Origin: Actinoalloteichus_B caeruleus
GTDB taxonomy: Bacteria; Actinomycetota; Actinomycetes; Mycobacteriales; Pseudonocardiaceae
NCBI RefSeq assembly: GCF_000718005.1
Contig: NZ_JODV01000006.1
Strand: one strand, 5' to 3'
Length of the DNA: 64,000 nt
Positions within the stretch are counted from its first letter, which is position 1. Every line of letters starts with the position of its first letter. Below, in pieces: positions 16,793 to 25,678 of this stretch. A model generated the notes under the pieces. That model was not told the DNA's origin. It was given only the letters and a program-made list of their open reading frames with translations, and searched no databases. The translations under genes were made by a program, and so were the position numbers.

Positions 16793-18346
16793 TCAGCCCG
16801 TCGCCGGGGTGCCGATTCCGGTGGCCAGCGCCACGATGGCTTCCTCCGTGGCCTCGTCCGCGGTCAGCTCGCCCGCCGTCCGTCCGGCGGAGAGCACCAC
16901 GATCCGGTCACTCATCCCGATCACCTCGGGTAGCTCGCTGGAGATCATCAGGACCGCGACGCCGGCCGCAGCGAGTTCCCGGATGATCCGGTAGATCTCC
17001 GCCTTCGCCCCGACGTCGACTCCCCGGGTCGGCTCGTCGAGCAGGAGGACCGATGGCTCGGTCGCCAGCCACTTGGCCAGCGCGACCTTCTGCTGGTTCC
17101 CGCCGGAGAGCCCTCCGACGAGGGAGTCGACGCTGGGGCACGCGATCCGCAACGAGGTGCGGAACCTGTCGGCCACGTCGCGTTCCGCCCGAGGCCGGAA
17201 CCACCCCTTCGGCGCGATCGTCCTCGGGACCGTCACGGCGATGTTGCGCCGGACCGACATCTCCAGGAAGAGCCCGGTGGCCTTGCGGTCCTCGGAGAGG
17301 TAGCAGACCCCCTCCGCCAGGGCCTCCTTCGGGTGGGCGAAGCGCACCGGCCGGCCCCGCAGCAGGATCTCACCCTGGTGGGGGTCGGCGCCGAAGACGG
17401 CCCGCGCGGTCTCGGTCCGCCCCGAGCCCACCAGGCCGGCCAGGCCGACGATCTCCCCGGCGCGCACCGCCAGGGAGACGTCACGCACCCGATCCCCGGA
17501 GGAGAGGTTGCGGACCTCGAGCACGACCTCGTCCCGGGCCTGGTCGGACCGCTCCCCGTAGAGCTGGGTGATCTCCCGGCCGACCATCCTGGCGACGAGG
17601 GCGTCCGGGTCGGTGTCGTCCGCGCGCGACAGACCGGTGTGCCGCCCGTCCCGCAGCACGGTGATGCGGTCGCAGACCTCGAAGATCTCCCGCATCCGGT
17701 GGCTCACGTACACGATCGAGACGCCGGAGTCCCGCAGCCTCCTGACGACCGCGAGGAGCCGGTCCACCTCGTCCTCGGTGAGTGCCGAGGTCGGTTCGTC
17801 CATGACGATGAGCCGTGCCTTCGCGGCCAGCGCGCGGGCGACCTCGACGAGTTGCCGCCTGGCCAGGGACAGCCGTTCCACCTCGACCCACGGGTCGAGC
17901 TGGATGCCCAGCTCGGACAGCGCCGCCTCGGTCCGCCGTTCCATCTCCCGGCGGTCGAGCATCCCGAACCGGGTCGGCTCGGCGGCGACCAGGATGTTCT
18001 CGGCGACGGAGAGGTGCGGGGCGAGGGTGAGTTCCTGGTGGATCACCGCCAGCCCCAGCCGCTGGGCGTCCCGGGGGCCGTTCATCCGGACGGGACGCCC
18101 CTCGACGAGCACCTCGCCCTCGTCGGGGCTCACCACGCCGGCGAGCACCTTGAGCAGGGTGGACTTCCCGGCCCCGTTCTCACCGACCAGGCCCATCACC
18201 TCGCCGGGCCGGACCTCCAGGTCCACCGAGTCGAGGGCGCGCACGCCCGGGTAGGTCTTCACGATCCCGGTCATCCGCACCAGGGGTTCGACGCCGGGGG
18301 CCGGTGGGTCGTCCGTGGGCGGTTCCGCCTCGGGTGCCGCGCTCAC
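16793..18346 (-). CDS. Ribose-family sugar ABC transporter, double ATPase
   Basis: A 517-residue cytoplasmic ATPase with two nucleotide-binding halves, as in RbsA/XylG. The first has Walker A GENGAGKST (about 55-63) and signature region LSLARRQ. The second has a degenerate Walker A (GLVGSGRTE), signature SGGNQQKVALAKW and Walker B LLLDEPTRGVDVGAK. The GTG start at 18346 overlaps the stop of the binding-protein gene (GTGA), which identifies the start against a longer in-frame extension. It energises uptake through the downstream permease. Confidence 0.92.
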   Translation of the reverse strand: MSAAPEAEPPTDDPPAPGVEPLVRMTGIVKTYPGVRALDSVDLEVRPGEVMGLVGENGAGKSTLLKVLAGVVSPDEGEVLVEGRPVRMNGPRDAQRLGLAVIHQELTLAPHLSVAENILVAAEPTRFGMLDRREMERRTEAALSELGIQLDPWVEVERLSLARRQLVEVARALAAKARLIVMDEPTSALTEDEVDRLLAVVRRLRDSGVSIVYVSHRMREIFEVCDRITVLRDGRHTGLSRADDTDPDALVARMVGREITQLYGERSDQARDEVVLEVRNLSSGDRVRDVSLAVRAGEIVGLAGLVGSGRTETARAVFGADPHQGEILLRGRPVRFAHPKEALAEGVCYLSEDRKATGLFLEMSVRRNIAVTVPRTIAPKGWFRPRAERDVADRFRTSLRIACPSVDSLVGGLSGGNQQKVALAKWLATEPSVLLLDEPTRGVDVGAKAEIYRIIRELAAAGVAVLMISSELPEVIGMSDRIVVLSAGRTAGELTADEATEEAIVALATGIGTPATG

Positions 18347-19386
18347 GAGATGGTCCGCTCGAAGTCGGGGAGCGTCTCCTTGGTGATGGCGACGACGCCG
18401 GTGTCCAGCTCGGTCTCGTCCACATCCGCGTCCTGGGCCATCGCGACCAGCAGTTGGAGGGCCGCCGCCGTCATCCCGTAGGGCCGCTGGGAGACGAGCA
18501 GCTGGATGCAGTCGTTGCGCATCAGGTCCCTGGCCTGGGGGATCGCGTCGAAGCCCGCGACCAGCACGTCGCCGCACCGCCCCGTCTGCTGGAGGGCGGT
18601 CGCGGCTCCGGGCGCGTCGCCACCGTTGACGCCGACGATCGCCGCGATGTCGGGGTGCGCGGCCAGGATCGCCTCGGTCTTGCTGGTCGCCTCGGCGATG
18701 GCGTCGCCCGACTCCTCGATCGCGACGATCTCCACGTCGGGGTCGGCCTCGACGACCTCGCGCAACCCGGTCAGCCGCTGCTGGCTGTTCACCGCGCCGA
18801 GCGAGCCGACGATCACGGCGATCTCGCCCTCCCCGCCGATCTGCTCCAGCAGCTGCTCACCGAAGGTCCGCCCGGCGTTGGTGTTGTCGGTCCCGATGTA
18901 GCCACGAGCCTCGCTGTCGGGCACGGGCGAGTCCCAGGCGATGACCTCGATGCCCATGTCCCGCGCGGTGGCGATGGTGCCCAGGACGGACGCCGGGTCG
19001 TTCGGCGAGATCGCGATGCCCTTGGGCTGCCGGGCGAGGGCCGCCTCGAACATCTGCACCTGCTGGCCGACGTCGGTGGTCTGGGGGCCGACGAACTCCG
19101 CCCGGACCCCGAGCCGTTCCGCGGCGTCCTCCATCCCGGCCCTGGCGTCGTCCCAGTACGGGTTGTCCAACGACTTGGGCAGGAAGACGTACAGGTCGTC
19201 CGACTCACCGGAGACGTCCGGGATGCCCAGCTCGGCCGCGAGTTCCTCGGCGACCTGCTGGCTCTCCTCACCCAGGTCCTCGGCCTCGGCCCGGGTCGGC
19301 AGGTAGTCCGAGTTCGAACCACAGGCCGTGAGGGACACCGCGAGCGCGGTGCCGAGCACGGCGGTCACGAACGGTGGGACCCGCAC
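18343..19386 (-). CDS. Ribose-family sugar-binding lipoprotein
   Basis: A 347-residue periplasmic-binding-protein-4 family lipoprotein. The signal peptide ends at a lipobox (SLTAC), and a 45-residue acidic tether leads to the two-lobed domain (VFLPKSLDNPYWDDARAGMEDAAERLG, then PNDPASVLGTI, WDSPV, GTDNTNAGR, GVNGGDAPG and GFDAIPQARDLM). The fold binds ribose, galactose, autoinducer-2 or related ligands; the specific one is not evident. The GTG at 19386 has AGGGAG 7 nt upstream. First gene of the operon with the ATPase and permease. Confidence 0.88.
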   Translation of the reverse strand: MRVPPFVTAVLGTALAVSLTACGSNSDYLPTRAEAEDLGEESQQVAEELAAELGIPDVSGESDDLYVFLPKSLDNPYWDDARAGMEDAAERLGVRAEFVGPQTTDVGQQVQMFEAALARQPKGIAISPNDPASVLGTIATARDMGIEVIAWDSPVPDSEARGYIGTDNTNAGRTFGEQLLEQIGGEGEIAVIVGSLGAVNSQQRLTGLREVVEADPDVEIVAIEESGDAIAEATSKTEAILAAHPDIAAIVGVNGGDAPGAATALQQTGRCGDVLVAGFDAIPQARDLMRNDCIQLLVSQRPYGMTAAALQLLVAMAQDADVDETELDTGVVAITKETLPDFERTIS

Positions 19387-20133
19387 TGCGCACTCCCTTT
19401 CCGGCCAGCCACGCCGGCCTCTTTCCTCGTTTTCCCGGTTCTCCGGCGCGGGTGGCCACCGGAATCCGGTCACACCGGAAACCGGAGAGGGACACGCTAC
19501 TCCCCCACTCGCGTCACACCCGGGAGACGTGGCCGCGATCGGCCCTCTTTGCGCCTCGGCGTGCGATTCTCCACAAGCGGAAGATAATGGCGCACTCCTC
19601 GTCGACATTCGGCCGCGTTTCACCCAGAAGGAGGAGTTTCGGGCGGTGGTACGCCTGCTTCCGGCAGGACCCGCACGGCGCGGACCACCGGTCGACCACC
19701 GATGACCTGGCGCCCTCCGCCTGCGCGGATCTCGATGGCGGAGGGGCCGGCGGCTGGCAGGTCGAGGCCTCACGCCACCGCGCGAGGTGTGTTCGCCGCC
19801 GGGCCGACGCCCGGGGAACCGAATTCCCCCGCCACTCCCGGCAGTGCCGGTTCGGGGCGGGCGGAGAGTCGGGCGGAGCCACCACGTGATGCCCTCGAGT
19901 GCGTTCCGCCCGAATTCTCCGTTCCTTCCCGGGGACGCCGGAACGAATACTCCCCCACCCGAGGAATTCCATTGCTCCAAATGCCGGACAAACAGCTGGG
20001 CCGGTGGTCCGTTCCGCCTTCCCGGTTCTTGCCGGTGGCGGGACGTCATGCCCCGGACGAGGGCTGGAAGCGCGCCCCGAGCCGGTCACCCCGGCGGGAG
20101 CGGAGCTCCCACCGCCCCTCGTGCCCAGCTCCG
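19387..20133. other. Intergenic region, no supported gene
   Basis: About 750 bp between the MFS gene and the binding-protein gene, somewhat less GC-rich around 19550-20000. It should hold the sugar transporter promoter (near its right-hand end relative to 19386) but no clear -35/-10 pair or operator was found. Open frames crossing it are shadows. Confidence 0.45.
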
Positions 20134-21381
20134 TCAGCTCCCCACCTCCCCCGAGGCCGCGCCGCGCGGGGTCGCCGAGGCGGCCTCCGCCGGTTCGCCC
20201 GCCACCTCCACCTGCCGCGCCTCCGCCGGCAGGAACAGCAGGCCCACCACCAGGATCACCGACAGGCCGGCGGCGGACAGGAAACCAGCCCTGATCGAGG
20301 TCGCCTCCATCAGGGGACCGAACAGCAGCGGCGCGGCGAACTGGCCCGCGAAGGTGGCGGTCCCGGTCAACGAAGCGGCCTGCGCCCGCGCGGCTGGCGG
20401 TGCGGCATCGGCGATCAGCACGGTGAGGGCGGGCATCGCCAGCCCCATGCCCAGACCGAAGACGATCACGGCGAGCAGGATGAGCGGCGGTGAGTCGGTC
20501 AGGCCGAGGCAGAGGAAGCCGGCACTCCAGCCCACCACCGCGACCCGCAGCATCGCCGGGTACCGGAGGCGTCCCCGGATCCGGGCGTACCCCAGGCCCA
20601 CGAGGCTCATCGCGACCGCGAGGACCGCGCTGAAGACCGACACGACGAAGGGGTTGTGCACGCCGACCTGGGCGAGCCGCTGGGGCAGGAAGACCGCGAC
20701 GACGAGCATCAACATCGCCAGTACCAGGAGCAGCCCGCAGTACGCCATCAGGCGCGGCACACGCAGCAGCGAGACCAGTCCTCCACCTCCACCGCCCCGG
20801 GCCGGCGCGGGCACCTCCGGGAGCACCACCAGGGTCGCGATCGCGATCGGGACTCCGACGAGGTAGACGGCGAACGGGCCGTGCCAGGAGACCGCGCCCG
20901 CGGCTCCCCCGATCAGCGGCCAGAGCACACCCCCCATGCTGACGGCCGTCGACCGCCATCCCACGACCCGGTCGCGGGCCGTCCCCTGGTAGAGCATGAG
21001 GACCGCCACCGTCGTCCCCGTGAAGACCGCCGCCGCCCCCAGACCGAAGACCAGGCGGGTGACCAGCAGCTGGGTGTAGGACTCGACCACCAGCCCGGCT
21101 CCCCCGGCCAAGCCGTACACCAGGAGCCCCACCACCAACGGGCGGCGCACCCCCCAGCGGTCCATGACCCATCCCACCAGGGGGCTCGCGAGCGCGATCG
21201 CCAGGGAGTGGGCGGTGAGCACCAGGCCCGCCGCCGTTCCCGTGACGGCCAGGTCGGCGCGCAGCACCTCGATCACCGGCCCCAGGATGGCGCCCGCCAT
21301 CACGCTCAGGGTCGAACCGAGCAGCAGGACGACGAGGACCCCGGGCCGCTGCCCGGTCCCGAGGCGTGCTGTCGTGGTCAT
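20134..21381 (-). CDS. Major facilitator superfamily transporter
   Basis: A 415-residue MFS protein with 12 predicted membrane segments. The loop between segments 2 and 3 carries the family motif (GWVMDRWGVRRPL), and segment 5 has the drug:H+ antiporter-like GGVLWPLIGGAAG. The C-terminus is a short Ala/Glu-rich tail. It most resembles small-molecule efflux pumps; the substrate is unknown. The ATG at 21381 has GGGAG upstream; an alternative ATG four codons earlier lacks an SD. It stands alone, with no regulator adjacent. Confidence 0.85.
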   Translation of the reverse strand: MTTTARLGTGQRPGVLVVLLLGSTLSVMAGAILGPVIEVLRADLAVTGTAAGLVLTAHSLAIALASPLVGWVMDRWGVRRPLVVGLLVYGLAGGAGLVVESYTQLLVTRLVFGLGAAAVFTGTTVAVLMLYQGTARDRVVGWRSTAVSMGGVLWPLIGGAAGAVSWHGPFAVYLVGVPIAIATLVVLPEVPAPARGGGGGGLVSLLRVPRLMAYCGLLLVLAMLMLVVAVFLPQRLAQVGVHNPFVVSVFSAVLAVAMSLVGLGYARIRGRLRYPAMLRVAVVGWSAGFLCLGLTDSPPLILLAVIVFGLGMGLAMPALTVLIADAAPPAARAQAASLTGTATFAGQFAAPLLFGPLMEATSIRAGFLSAAGLSVILVVGLLFLPAEARQVEVAGEPAEAASATPRGAASGEVGS

Positions 21382-22080
21382 CAGGACTCCCATCGGCGAG
21401 GCCCCCGGGCGGCGGTTGGGGCTCGGGACCGGGGTGTGCCGCGCGGCGGCACCGTGAACCTGGCCCTGATGATCTCGCGAACGGGCACACAGGGCACCCG
21501 ATTGGTGACACGGAGCGGTCACACTTCCCGCGCGGTGCGTGCGAGCGGCTCCCCCGGGCACGGGAGGATTCCTCCGGAGGAGGGAGTCGGGAACCGGTTG
21601 TCACCCCGACTGACGATCATCGGGGGAACGCCCTGGACGCGGTCGTCGCCACCGCCACCGGGTCCCGGGCACCTCGGGCGGCCCCCGGCCGCACCGGGCT
21701 CGGGGCGCGCGGGGCGTCGGCGCGGCGGGTGCGCCGGGAGGACCCGGCCCGTGCCGGGGACGGCGTCCGGGCGGCACCTCCGGCACCGAGCGCGGTCCAC
21801 GGGACGTCCAGCGGCGCTCCGGCGGCGCTCCGGCGGCTGGTCGGTCCCGCTCGGGACCGGCCCGACCGGGAGCTCCCGCCGGGTGACGGGAGGGGCGCTG
21901 GCCCTCGCCCGTGGAACTCGCCGACCGGGAGCCGGCGCGAGCCGGAGGGAGCGGACGAGCGGTGGGGTGGTGTGTTCCGGGTGGCGGCCTCCCCGGTACG
22001 CCGACTTCGGTGGATGGCGGGCGGGGGCGCCCGGGTCATGACCCTCGGGCGCCCCCGCGCCGGCCCGGCCGCGCCTGTCC
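21382..22080. other. Intergenic region ending in a terminator
   Basis: About 700 bp between the MFS gene and bglC, both on the minus strand. No gene is supported; frames are Arg/Pro/Gly-rich on both strands. The left part must contain the MFS promoter, and the right end holds the strong hairpin at 22021-22058. Confidence 0.5.
22021..22058 (-). terminator. Terminator of the ceb-bglC operon
   Basis: A perfect 13-bp stem (GCGGGGGCGCCCG at 22021-22033 and its complement at 22046-22058) around a 12-nt loop, starting 22 nt after the bglC stop. Stability is high; no U-tract. Confidence 0.65.
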
Positions 22081-23511
22081 TCAGTCGCCGGAGCCGGGTA
22101 TCCCGTTGGCCTTGATCACGCGGGCGAAGAACCTGCCGCTGTCCTTGACGGTCCGTTCCTGCGTCTTGTAGTCGACGTGGACGACACCGAACCGCTGGTC
22201 GTAGCCCCAGGCCCACTCGAAGTTGTCCAGCAGCGACCAGCAGCAGTACCCGCGCAGGTCGACGCCCTGCTCGATGGCGTCGTGCACGGCTCGCAGGTGC
22301 CCGTCGAGGTACCGGGTGCGGTCCTCGTCATGGACCTGGCCGTCCTCCGCCACCGTGTCCAGGTAGGCCGCGCCGTTCTCCGTGACGTAGAGCGGAACGC
22401 CCGGGTACTCCCGGTGCAGTCGCAGCAACAGGTCGGTCAGCCCCCGGGGGTCGACCGGCCAACCCATCGCGGTCCTGGGCAGGTCGCGCTCGGGATTGCT
22501 GAAGGGGGCCGCGCCCACGAGGGGTGTGGGACGTCCGTCCAGCGAGGGCGCCTCCGTCCCGCCGTGCCCGGAGACGACCTCGTCGTGGTAGAAGTTCACG
22601 CCCAACAGGTCGATCGGCTGGGAGATGAGCTTCAGGTCACCGTCCCGCACGAGTTCGGAGAACCCGAACTGGTCGAACTGCGTGTGGGCGTCCTCCGGGT
22701 ACTCGCCCCGGAACAGCGGATCGAGGAAGACGCGGTTGCGCACCAGGTCCACCCGCCTGGCGGCGGCGACGTCCACCGGGTCGTCCGGGTCCGCCGGCAC
22801 GATGGGCGCGGGGTTCAGCGTGATGCCCAGCTTGACGTCGGGCCGCCGCGCCCTGATCAGCGCCGTGCCGAGACCGTGGGCCACCAGCAGGTGGTGCACG
22901 GCGGCGACCGCGGCGTCCGGCTCGGTCCGCCCCGGGGCGTGCTCGCCGGAGGCGTACCCGAGGAACGCCGCGCAGAAGGGCTCGTTCAGCGTGGTCCAGT
23001 AGGGCACCCGGTCACCGAGCGCGGTGACCACCGTGTCGGCGTACTCGGCGAAGCGGTAGGCGGTGTCCCGGTTCGTCCACCCGCCCCGTTCCTCCAGGGC
23101 CTGCGGGAGGTCCCAGTGGTAGAGGGTGATCCACGGAACGATGTCGCGTTCCAGCAGCTCGTCGACCAGACCCCGGTAGAAGTCCAGGCCCCGCTGGTTG
23201 ACCGACCCACCGTCCGGTCGCACCCGCGGCCACGCGACGGAGAACCGGTAGGTGGCCAGTCCGAGATCCGCCATCAGCGCGACGTCCTCGGACACCCGGC
23301 GGTAGTGGTCCGCCGCCGGGTCACCGGTGTCCGCGTTGGCCACCGCGCCGGGTTTCCTGCAGAGGACGTCCCAGATGGAGTCGGTGCGCCCGTCGGCGGT
23401 GGTGGAGCCCTCGATCTGGAAGGACGCGGTGGACGCTCCCCAGAGGAATCCCTCCGGGAACGTGATGGCGGCCGAACTCGCGGCCGGGTCCTGGGCAGTG
23501 TGTTCCGTCAT
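22081..23511 (-). CDS. bglC: GH1 beta-glucosidase
   Basis: A 476-residue family 1 glycoside hydrolase that cleaves cellobiose and short cello-oligosaccharides to glucose. There is no signal peptide, so it acts in the cytoplasm after uptake. The acid/base Glu177 is in TTLNEPF and the nucleophile Glu378 in YVTENG; the N-terminal FLWGASTASFQIEG and C-terminal GYCCWSLLDNFEWAWGYDQRFG motifs are present. It lies 172 bp downstream of cebG without its own operator, so it is probably read with cebEFG. This arrangement and the celR neighbour match the Thermobifida bgl/ceb locus. Confidence 0.93.
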   Translation of the reverse strand: MTEHTAQDPAASSAAITFPEGFLWGASTASFQIEGSTTADGRTDSIWDVLCRKPGAVANADTGDPAADHYRRVSEDVALMADLGLATYRFSVAWPRVRPDGGSVNQRGLDFYRGLVDELLERDIVPWITLYHWDLPQALEERGGWTNRDTAYRFAEYADTVVTALGDRVPYWTTLNEPFCAAFLGYASGEHAPGRTEPDAAVAAVHHLLVAHGLGTALIRARRPDVKLGITLNPAPIVPADPDDPVDVAAARRVDLVRNRVFLDPLFRGEYPEDAHTQFDQFGFSELVRDGDLKLISQPIDLLGVNFYHDEVVSGHGGTEAPSLDGRPTPLVGAAPFSNPERDLPRTAMGWPVDPRGLTDLLLRLHREYPGVPLYVTENGAAYLDTVAEDGQVHDEDRTRYLDGHLRAVHDAIEQGVDLRGYCCWSLLDNFEWAWGYDQRFGVVHVDYKTQERTVKDSGRFFARVIKANGIPGSGD

Positions 23512-23683
23512 CTCGTTGTGGGGGCGCGCCGTCCCCGGCCGATCGCCGGGGAGCGCCCCTCGCCTCCGTCCTTGGCTCGGTGTTGCTCGCTGGTGTGTCT
23601 GCGGCGGAGAGATCAGGTGAACCCCGCGGGGAAGGCGCCGACCGGAGGCGCGTCCGGTCGGCGGTCGGGCCCCGCGGGCCCGC

Positions 23684-24574
23684 TCATCCCTTCACCGCTC
23701 CCTGGGCGATGTTGGCGACGATCTGCTTCCCGAAGATGACGAAGACCAGGAGGATCGGGATCGTGGCCAGCGTCGTCCCGGCCAGCACCAGCGAGTAGTT
23801 GGTGTAGTAGCCGGCCTGGAGCCGTTCCAGGGCCACCTGCACGGTCGGGTTCTGCGCGTCCAGGACCACGAGGGGCCAGAGGAAGTCGTTCCAGGAGTGC
23901 ATGAAGGTGAACAGGCCGAGGATCGCGGCCGCGGGGCGGGCGATCGGCAGGACCACGTGCCAGAAGGTCCTGATCATGCTGCACCCATCGACCCTCGCGG
24001 CCTCCAGCAGTTCGTGGGGCAGCGCTCCGACCAGGTACTGGCGCATCCAGAACACGCCGAACGCGGTCACGAGGTTCGGGACGATCACGGCGGCGAGCTG
24101 GCCCTGCCAGCCGTAGGAGGTCATCGCGATGTAGAGGGGGATGATGCCCAGCTGGGTGGGTACCGCCAGCGTGGCGACCACGAAGGCGAACAGGGCGCCG
24201 CTCCCCCTGAACCGCAGCCGGGCGAAGGCGTAGCCGGCGAGGGTCCCGAAGAGCACCACCGAGACCGTCACCGTGGTGGCCACGATCAGGCTGTTGCCCA
24301 ACGCCAGCCAGAAGGGAACGGTGTCGAACACCTCGGCGGCGTGGGAGAAGAAGTTCGCACCGGGCAGCAGGGGCGGGATGCGTTCCCGCACCACGGAGCT
24401 CTCGTGGCTGGCGACGATGAACGACCACCAGAGCGGGAAGACCGACCCGAGGACGAACGCGAGCAGCAGGCCGTAGGTCAGGAAGCGCGGCCGGCTGATC
24501 AGGGAGGCGTGTTCTCCTCCCTCGGACGCGCGGCGTCGGGTCCTCGGTGGACGGGGAGCGGTCTGGGTACTCAT
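23684..24574 (-). CDS. cebG: Cello-oligosaccharide ABC transporter permease CebG
   Basis: A 296-residue MalG-type permease with six membrane segments after a 30-residue cytoplasmic arm. The EAA loop (EAARVDGCSMIRTFWHVVLPIARP) contacts the shared ATPase, which is not encoded here; actinomycete Ceb systems use a distant MsiK. The ATG at 24574 overlaps the cebF stop (ATGA), giving translational coupling and fixing the start against a longer open frame. With CebF it forms the membrane channel for cellobiose and cellotriose delivered by CebE. Confidence 0.9.
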   Translation of the reverse strand: MSTQTAPRPPRTRRRASEGGEHASLISRPRFLTYGLLLAFVLGSVFPLWWSFIVASHESSVVRERIPPLLPGANFFSHAAEVFDTVPFWLALGNSLIVATTVTVSVVLFGTLAGYAFARLRFRGSGALFAFVVATLAVPTQLGIIPLYIAMTSYGWQGQLAAVIVPNLVTAFGVFWMRQYLVGALPHELLEAARVDGCSMIRTFWHVVLPIARPAAAILGLFTFMHSWNDFLWPLVVLDAQNPTVQVALERLQAGYYTNYSLVLAGTTLATIPILLVFVIFGKQIVANIAQGAVKG

Positions 24575-25581
24575 CGACGTTCCTCCCCGGTCGAGGCGAT
24601 CCGGCGGGTGATCAGGAAGTTGATCAGCGCGATCACGACGATCAGCAGGAACAGCGTCCAGGCGATCGCCGAGGCGTACCCGAGGTCGAAACGCTCGAAT
24701 CCGGCCTGGTACATGAACAGGGTGATGGTCTGGAACTGGTTGTCCGACCCGCCGTTGTTCGAGCCCGGGATGTCGCTGAACAGCTTGGGCTCGGTGAAGA
24801 TCTGGAGACCACCGATGGTCGAGGTGATCACGACGAAGATCAGCGTGGGCCGCAGCAGCGGCATCGTGACGCTGAAGAACCGGCGGAAGGGCCCGGCCCC
24901 GTCGACGACCGCGGCCTCGTAGAGGTCCCGGGGGATGGCCTGCATGGCGGCCAGGATGATGAGCGCGTTGTACCCGGTCCACCGCCAGTTCACCATCGTG
25001 GCGATGGCGACGTGGCTGGCGAAGCGGTCGCTGTGCCAGTTGATCCGGTCGAAACCGAAGAACTCCAGCACGTTGTTGATCAGACCGTAGTTGTGCCCGA
25101 ACAGGTTGCTGAAGATGATGCCCAGGGCGACGAGGCTCACCACGTACGGGATCAGCACGCTGACGCGGAAGCCGGTGCGGGCGCGGATCCTCGCGTCCAG
25201 CAGCACGGCCAGCAGCACCGCGATCACCAGCTGCGGACCGGTGGACAGCAGGAAGATGCTGATGGTGTTGACCAGCGCCTTCCAGAACTGGTCCGACTCG
25301 ATCAGCCTGGCGTAGTTGTCGAGCCCCACGAACTGCTGTTCGTCCGCCAGCATGTCCCAGTCGAACAGCGAGACGTAGGCGGTGAAGAGCAGCGGGAACA
25401 GGCCGACCAGGCCGAAGACGATGAAGAACGGCGCGATGTAGAAGTAGGGCGCCGACTTGACGTCGAAGCGGTAGAGGCGCTGTCGCAGGGTCAGGTCGTT
25501 CTTACCGGAGCCTGAACGGCCTCCGGGCGGTGGAGACGGTTTCCGGGACGCCTCGGCGGTCTCGGAGCGCAGATCGGCCAA
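24571..25581 (-). CDS. cebF: Cello-oligosaccharide ABC transporter permease CebF
   Basis: A 336-residue MalF-type permease with six membrane segments. The N-terminal cytoplasmic arm is about 40 residues, and the EAA loop reads YEAAVVDGAGPFRRFFSVTMPLLRP. The start is a rare TTG at 25581, selected because GAGGAGGGGAG stands directly upstream; no ATG or GTG with an SD is nearby. Second gene of the cebEFG set, 97 bp after cebE and overlapping cebG. Assignment to cello-oligosaccharides rests on linkage to celR, bglC and two cellulases. Confidence 0.88.
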   Translation of the reverse strand: MADLRSETAEASRKPSPPPGGRSGSGKNDLTLRQRLYRFDVKSAPYFYIAPFFIVFGLVGLFPLLFTAYVSLFDWDMLADEQQFVGLDNYARLIESDQFWKALVNTISIFLLSTGPQLVIAVLLAVLLDARIRARTGFRVSVLIPYVVSLVALGIIFSNLFGHNYGLINNVLEFFGFDRINWHSDRFASHVAIATMVNWRWTGYNALIILAAMQAIPRDLYEAAVVDGAGPFRRFFSVTMPLLRPTLIFVVITSTIGGLQIFTEPKLFSDIPGSNNGGSDNQFQTITLFMYQAGFERFDLGYASAIAWTLFLLIVVIALINFLITRRIASTGEERR

Positions 25582-25678
25582 CTCCCCTCCTCGGTAGGGG
25601 CTGCGCGGACGCGGCGGACGGATGACGGTCGTGGAGCGGACGGGGCGCCGTCACGGCGCCCCGTCCGGGAGGTCGCGG